Below are positions 61,365 through 64,000 of a DNA stretch of 64,000 nucleotides, one piece after another. This DNA is from Porphyrobacter sp. Lineage in GTDB: Bacteria; Pseudomonadota; Alphaproteobacteria; Sphingomonadales; Sphingomonadaceae. Each line of letters opens with the position of its first letter. Positions within the stretch are counted from its first letter, which is position 1. The notes below the pieces were generated by a model that worked only from the letters and a program-made list of their open reading frames with translations, did not search any database and was not told where the DNA came from. The stretch is from contig JAPZUC010000017.1 in NCBI GenBank assembly GCA_027533455.1, forward strand, positions 1 through 64,000, written 5' to 3'. The position numbers and the translations under genes are program-made.

Positions 61365-63584
61365 GTGAACAACCATCAAGCCCTTCCGCCGCGCCCGCAA
61401 CGGGGCGACGTTATCGACTACGGCCCGGCCGCGCTCGCGCCCTACGTGGAACCCGAGGCGGATGATGATTTCGACGCCGGGATCTCCATCATGGACATTT
61501 TTGGTGTCCTGTGGGCGCGCAAGTGGTGGGTCCTGCTGGCCGGGCTGATCGGCCTGCTTGCCGCGCTCGCTTACTCGCTGTCGCAGACGCCAATGTACCG
61601 CGCGACGGCAGTGATTGAATTGAACCCGCCCACGGTTCCCATCCTCTCGAATGGGGGCGAAGCGAGCGAGGGGATGGTGGTTCCAACCACCGACTTCCAG
61701 TTCCAGGAAACCCAGATTGGCATCCTGCGCAGCCGCGCCTTGGCCGAGCGGGTCGTGCAGGACCTCGACCTGACTTCCAAGGCCGCCGCCAAGAAGGCCC
61801 GCGCGGATCAAGCTGCCTCGCTCGCCTCACTCGCCAGCTCCGTGGCTGAGGGACTGACAGTTCGCCCCTCCCCCGAGAGCCGCCTGGTCGAACTCAGCTA
61901 CGAGGCGGCCGACCCGCGCGAGGCGGCGCTGCTGGCCAACAGCTTTGCCACTTCCTTCGTCCAGCTTACCCTGGATCGGAAGTACGAGGCCACCACTGCC
62001 GCGCGCAAATTTCTGGAAGAGCGGATCAAGACAGTCCGCGAGGACATCAATGATTCCGAGCGCGAGCTTGTCGCCTACGCCAAGGCCAATGGTATTGTGA
62101 TGCTGGCGGGTGCGGAAGACGAGGACGGCGCTGGCACAAGCACGCTGACCGGCGATTCGCTGGGCGCACTTAATGCCGCCCTGGCCACAGCCCAACAGAA
62201 GCGCATCACCGCAGAACAGCGTTTCCGCCAATCTGGCGCGTTGACCGAGGGCAGTAGCAATGCCGCAACACTGCGCGGAGAGCGCGCCCAACTCGAAGCC
62301 GAGTATCGCGAGAAGTCAACCTATCTGCAGGATTCCTTCCCTGAGATGGCCCGTCTCAAGAGCCGTATTGGTGAACTTGACCGGCAAATCCGCAACGAAA
62401 ATGCACGCGCCACTGGCTCGCTTGGCGCCGAATACCGCGCCGCGCTGGCGGAAGAGCAAGCCCTGAGGGCGCGAGTTGCGCAGCTGAGCGGTAGCGCGCT
62501 GAGCGAGCGCGAGGACGCGATCCAATACAATATCCTCAAGCGCGAGCTCGACACGAGCCGCTCTCTCTATGACGCGCTCCTCGAACGCTACAACGAGGTT
62601 GGTGTGGTCGAGGGCATCGGCACGGCGCAGGCCGCGCTGGTTGACAAGGCCGAAGTGCCTCAGCTGCCTTTTTCGCCGCCGACCCTCCGCAATGCGGTGT
62701 TGGGGGTCTTGCTTGGCTTGCTTCTCGGCGGCGGGATTGCGGTTCTCTTCGATCGTGTGACTAATACGGTCAAGACCAGGGATGACGTCAGGGAAAAGCT
62801 TGGCATTCCTGCGCTCGGCGTGGTCCCGATTTCAGAGAAGGGGGCCGATTTTCTCGACCAGGCGCGTGATAAAAAGTCTCGGCTCTACGATGCCTATGCC
62901 ACCCTTCGCTCCTCGCTGGAGTTTTCGTCAGGAGCCGGGTTCCCCGGGGTTCTTCTGGTCACCAGCGCGCGTCCAGGAGAAGGAAAATCGAGCACAAGCT
63001 ACTCGCTCGGGGTTCAGCTTGCCGACGTGGGGCTCAAGGTACTGCTAATCGACGGCGACATGCGCAAACCCTCCTTCTTTGTCGCTGAGGAAGGCGCGTG
63101 CGGCCTCTCGAGCCTGCTCACCAGTCACGCGACCGTAGACGAATGCATTGTCGGGACGACCAGCCCGAACCTGTTCCTAATGCCAAGCGGCCCGATACCG
63201 CCAAACCCGGCGAACATCATCCTCCCGAGCCGCCTTAAGGAGATACTCGACGAACTGCGCGGGCACTTCGATGCGATCATCCTCGACGCACCGCCAGTGG
63301 GCGCTTTTGCCGACGCGGGGCTGCTTGGAACATGTTGTGATGGCGTGCTGTTTACCGTGGAATGCGGAAAAACCCGAACTGCAGTGGCGCAGGCCGCGCT
63401 CTACCAGTTGCGCATTGCCCGGCTTAACGTAGTTGGGGCCGTCCTGACCAAGGCGAGTGGCAAGACAATCGACTACGGCTACGGCTACGGCTACAGCTAT
63501 TACTACAACAGTGGCGGCCGCGGGGCTGACACCAGCATTTCGGTGGCGGTGCTTGCGGGCGATCAACAGTCCGAGGGGCAGTGA
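61365..63584 (+). CDS. Exopolysaccharide chain-length regulator with tyrosine autokinase domain (Wzc/BY-kinase)
   Basis: The product is 739 residues from GTG 61365. It has an N-terminal Wzz domain with two membrane helices (ARKWWVLLAGLIGLLAALAY and AVLGVLLGLLLGGGIAVLF) flanking coiled coils such as TAARKFLEERIKTVREDIND. The cytosolic BY-kinase has Walker A SARPGEGKSSTSYSLGVQLA, Walker A' VLLIDGDMRKPSFF and Walker B AIILDAPPVG. The C-terminus is a tyrosine cluster, YGYGYGYSYYYNSGG, where autophosphorylation occurs. It controls polymer length and export together with the Wza-like protein. The next gene overlaps its stop codon. Confidence 0.95.
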   Translation: MNNHQALPPRPQRGDVIDYGPAALAPYVEPEADDDFDAGISIMDIFGVLWARKWWVLLAGLIGLLAALAYSLSQTPMYRATAVIELNPPTVPILSNGGEASEGMVVPTTDFQFQETQIGILRSRALAERVVQDLDLTSKAAAKKARADQAASLASLASSVAEGLTVRPSPESRLVELSYEAADPREAALLANSFATSFVQLTLDRKYEATTAARKFLEERIKTVREDINDSERELVAYAKANGIVMLAGAEDEDGAGTSTLTGDSLGALNAALATAQQKRITAEQRFRQSGALTEGSSNAATLRGERAQLEAEYREKSTYLQDSFPEMARLKSRIGELDRQIRNENARATGSLGAEYRAALAEEQALRARVAQLSGSALSEREDAIQYNILKRELDTSRSLYDALLERYNEVGVVEGIGTAQAALVDKAEVPQLPFSPPTLRNAVLGVLLGLLLGGGIAVLFDRVTNTVKTRDDVREKLGIPALGVVPISEKGADFLDQARDKKSRLYDAYATLRSSLEFSSGAGFPGVLLVTSARPGEGKSSTSYSLGVQLADVGLKVLLIDGDMRKPSFFVAEEGACGLSSLLTSHATVDECIVGTTSPNLFLMPSGPIPPNPANIILPSRLKEILDELRGHFDAIILDAPPVGAFADAGLLGTCCDGVLFTVECGKTRTAVAQAALYQLRIARLNVVGAVLTKASGKTIDYGYGYGYSYYYNSGGRGADTSISVAVLAGDQQSEGQ

Positions 63585-64000
63585 GGACAGCCAGGATCGT
63601 GCTGCTGCTCCCGGCCGCAGCGAGCCTCTTGGCTGCCGCCAGTCTCGCCTTTTCGTGGAATATGTCGCTCAGCGGCCAGCCGCTGAGCGACGCCAATAGC
63701 GTTCTGGTCCACCCCGCTTACATTACGTCTTCGCTCACCAGGGCCGCGCTCGAGGGCCGCGCGCCCGTCGATGCAACGACGCGCGCCGAACTGCTGGCAG
63801 CGTTGCGCCAGGCGCCGCTGGAGGACGAGCCGTTCACCCTGGCGGCCTACGAGCAGTTTGCGGAGCGGCGCGTCGCAGCGGCACAGGATCTTCTGGAGAT
63901 CGCGCGCAAGCGAAACCCGCGCTCGCGCCAAACAAGGCTGTTGGCGGTGGACGTCAACCTCGCCGCCAACAGCATCGCTGCCGCGGTCAGCGAGCTTGAG
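63581..64000 (+). CDS. Partial: exported or anchored protein of the EPS operon
   Basis: From GTG 63581, which overlaps the Wzc stop (GTGA), an open frame runs to the end of the window (140 codons). An N-terminal hydrophobic segment (IVLLLPAAASLLAAASLAFS) precedes a helical region, with LSDANSVLVHPAYITSSL, then LLAALRQAPLEDEPFTLAAY and RRVAAAQDLLEIARKRNPRS. The pattern suggests a TPR-like or bacteriolytic-like helical protein with an amino-terminal anchor, typical of polymer operons. Family not identified because the gene is incomplete. Confidence 0.6.
   Translation, partial: MRTARIVLLLPAAASLLAAASLAFSWNMSLSGQPLSDANSVLVHPAYITSSLTRAALEGRAPVDATTRAELLAALRQAPLEDEPFTLAAYEQFAERRVAAAQDLLEIARKRNPRSRQTRLLAVDVNLAANSIAAAVSELE

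Overview
The window is GC-rich, densely coded DNA from an alphaproteobacterium. The gene families point to Sphingomonadales, probably Erythrobacteraceae: a UrcA-family protein, an aminoglycoside-phosphotransferase-like protein with a DUF6285-type tail, a HWE-type kinase, a CHCC zinc-finger protein and a short PutA. This placement is inferred from family content, not from a marker gene. No tRNA, rRNA or CRISPR array was seen.

Layout. 1-330 is a 70-bp perfect inverted repeat around a poly-G/poly-C block and looks like a contig-end artefact. 527-11065 is housekeeping and stress genes: UrcA, guaA with a strong leader hairpin, YceI, nitronate monooxygenase, an ABC ATPase, nadB, a degenerate TraB/GumN protein and a hydrolase. 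11341-18214 is a compact catabolic island: Rieske oxygenase, SDR, TIM-barrel enzyme, two VOC proteins, a LuxR-type regulator and an acyl-CoA synthetase. A sensor kinase broken by a 22-bp tandem duplication follows. 19874-23281 is a class I ribonucleotide reductase operon with a small membrane protein between nrdA and nrdB. 23427-34329 carries argB, folD, MarC, DUF475, putA and several small genes. 34688-42204 carries mtnP, a glutathione transferase, a succinate-semialdehyde-type dehydrogenase, a phosphotransferase/acyl-CoA dehydrogenase pair, a bile-acid-type symporter and a FliS-like protein.

At 42216-42231 there is an exact 16-bp parS palindrome, so this part of the chromosome probably lies in the ParB-bound, origin-proximal domain. 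Next come a hydrolase, a flippase frameshifted at a G8 tract, glutathione-dependent formaldehyde dehydrogenase, an M1 peptidase and a DUF6702-type protein.

49331-64000 is the most unusual part. It is an exopolysaccharide locus mixed with c-di-GMP and two-component signalling genes. It holds a NusG-like antiterminator, a polyprenyl glycosylphosphotransferase that has lost its catalytic domain at a junction with a galM fragment, a stand-alone EAL protein, a four-PAS hybrid kinase, a REC-EAL protein, a ClpP-like secreted protein with a broken signal peptide, a REC protein, a FixJ-type regulator with a FixK/FNR-like box upstream, a double-PilZ protein whose 3' end has run into an IS3 remnant, then a small secreted protein, a Wza-like exporter and a Wzc-like tyrosine autokinase. 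The arrangement suggests that a polymer-export locus was split and rebuilt around a signalling block.

Several genes look frameshifted (kinase, a 56-residue DRR-rich protein, flippase, ClpP-like protein, IS remnant). Two of these lie in homopolymers and may be sequence errors; the 22-bp duplication and the galM/transferase junction are harder to explain that way.
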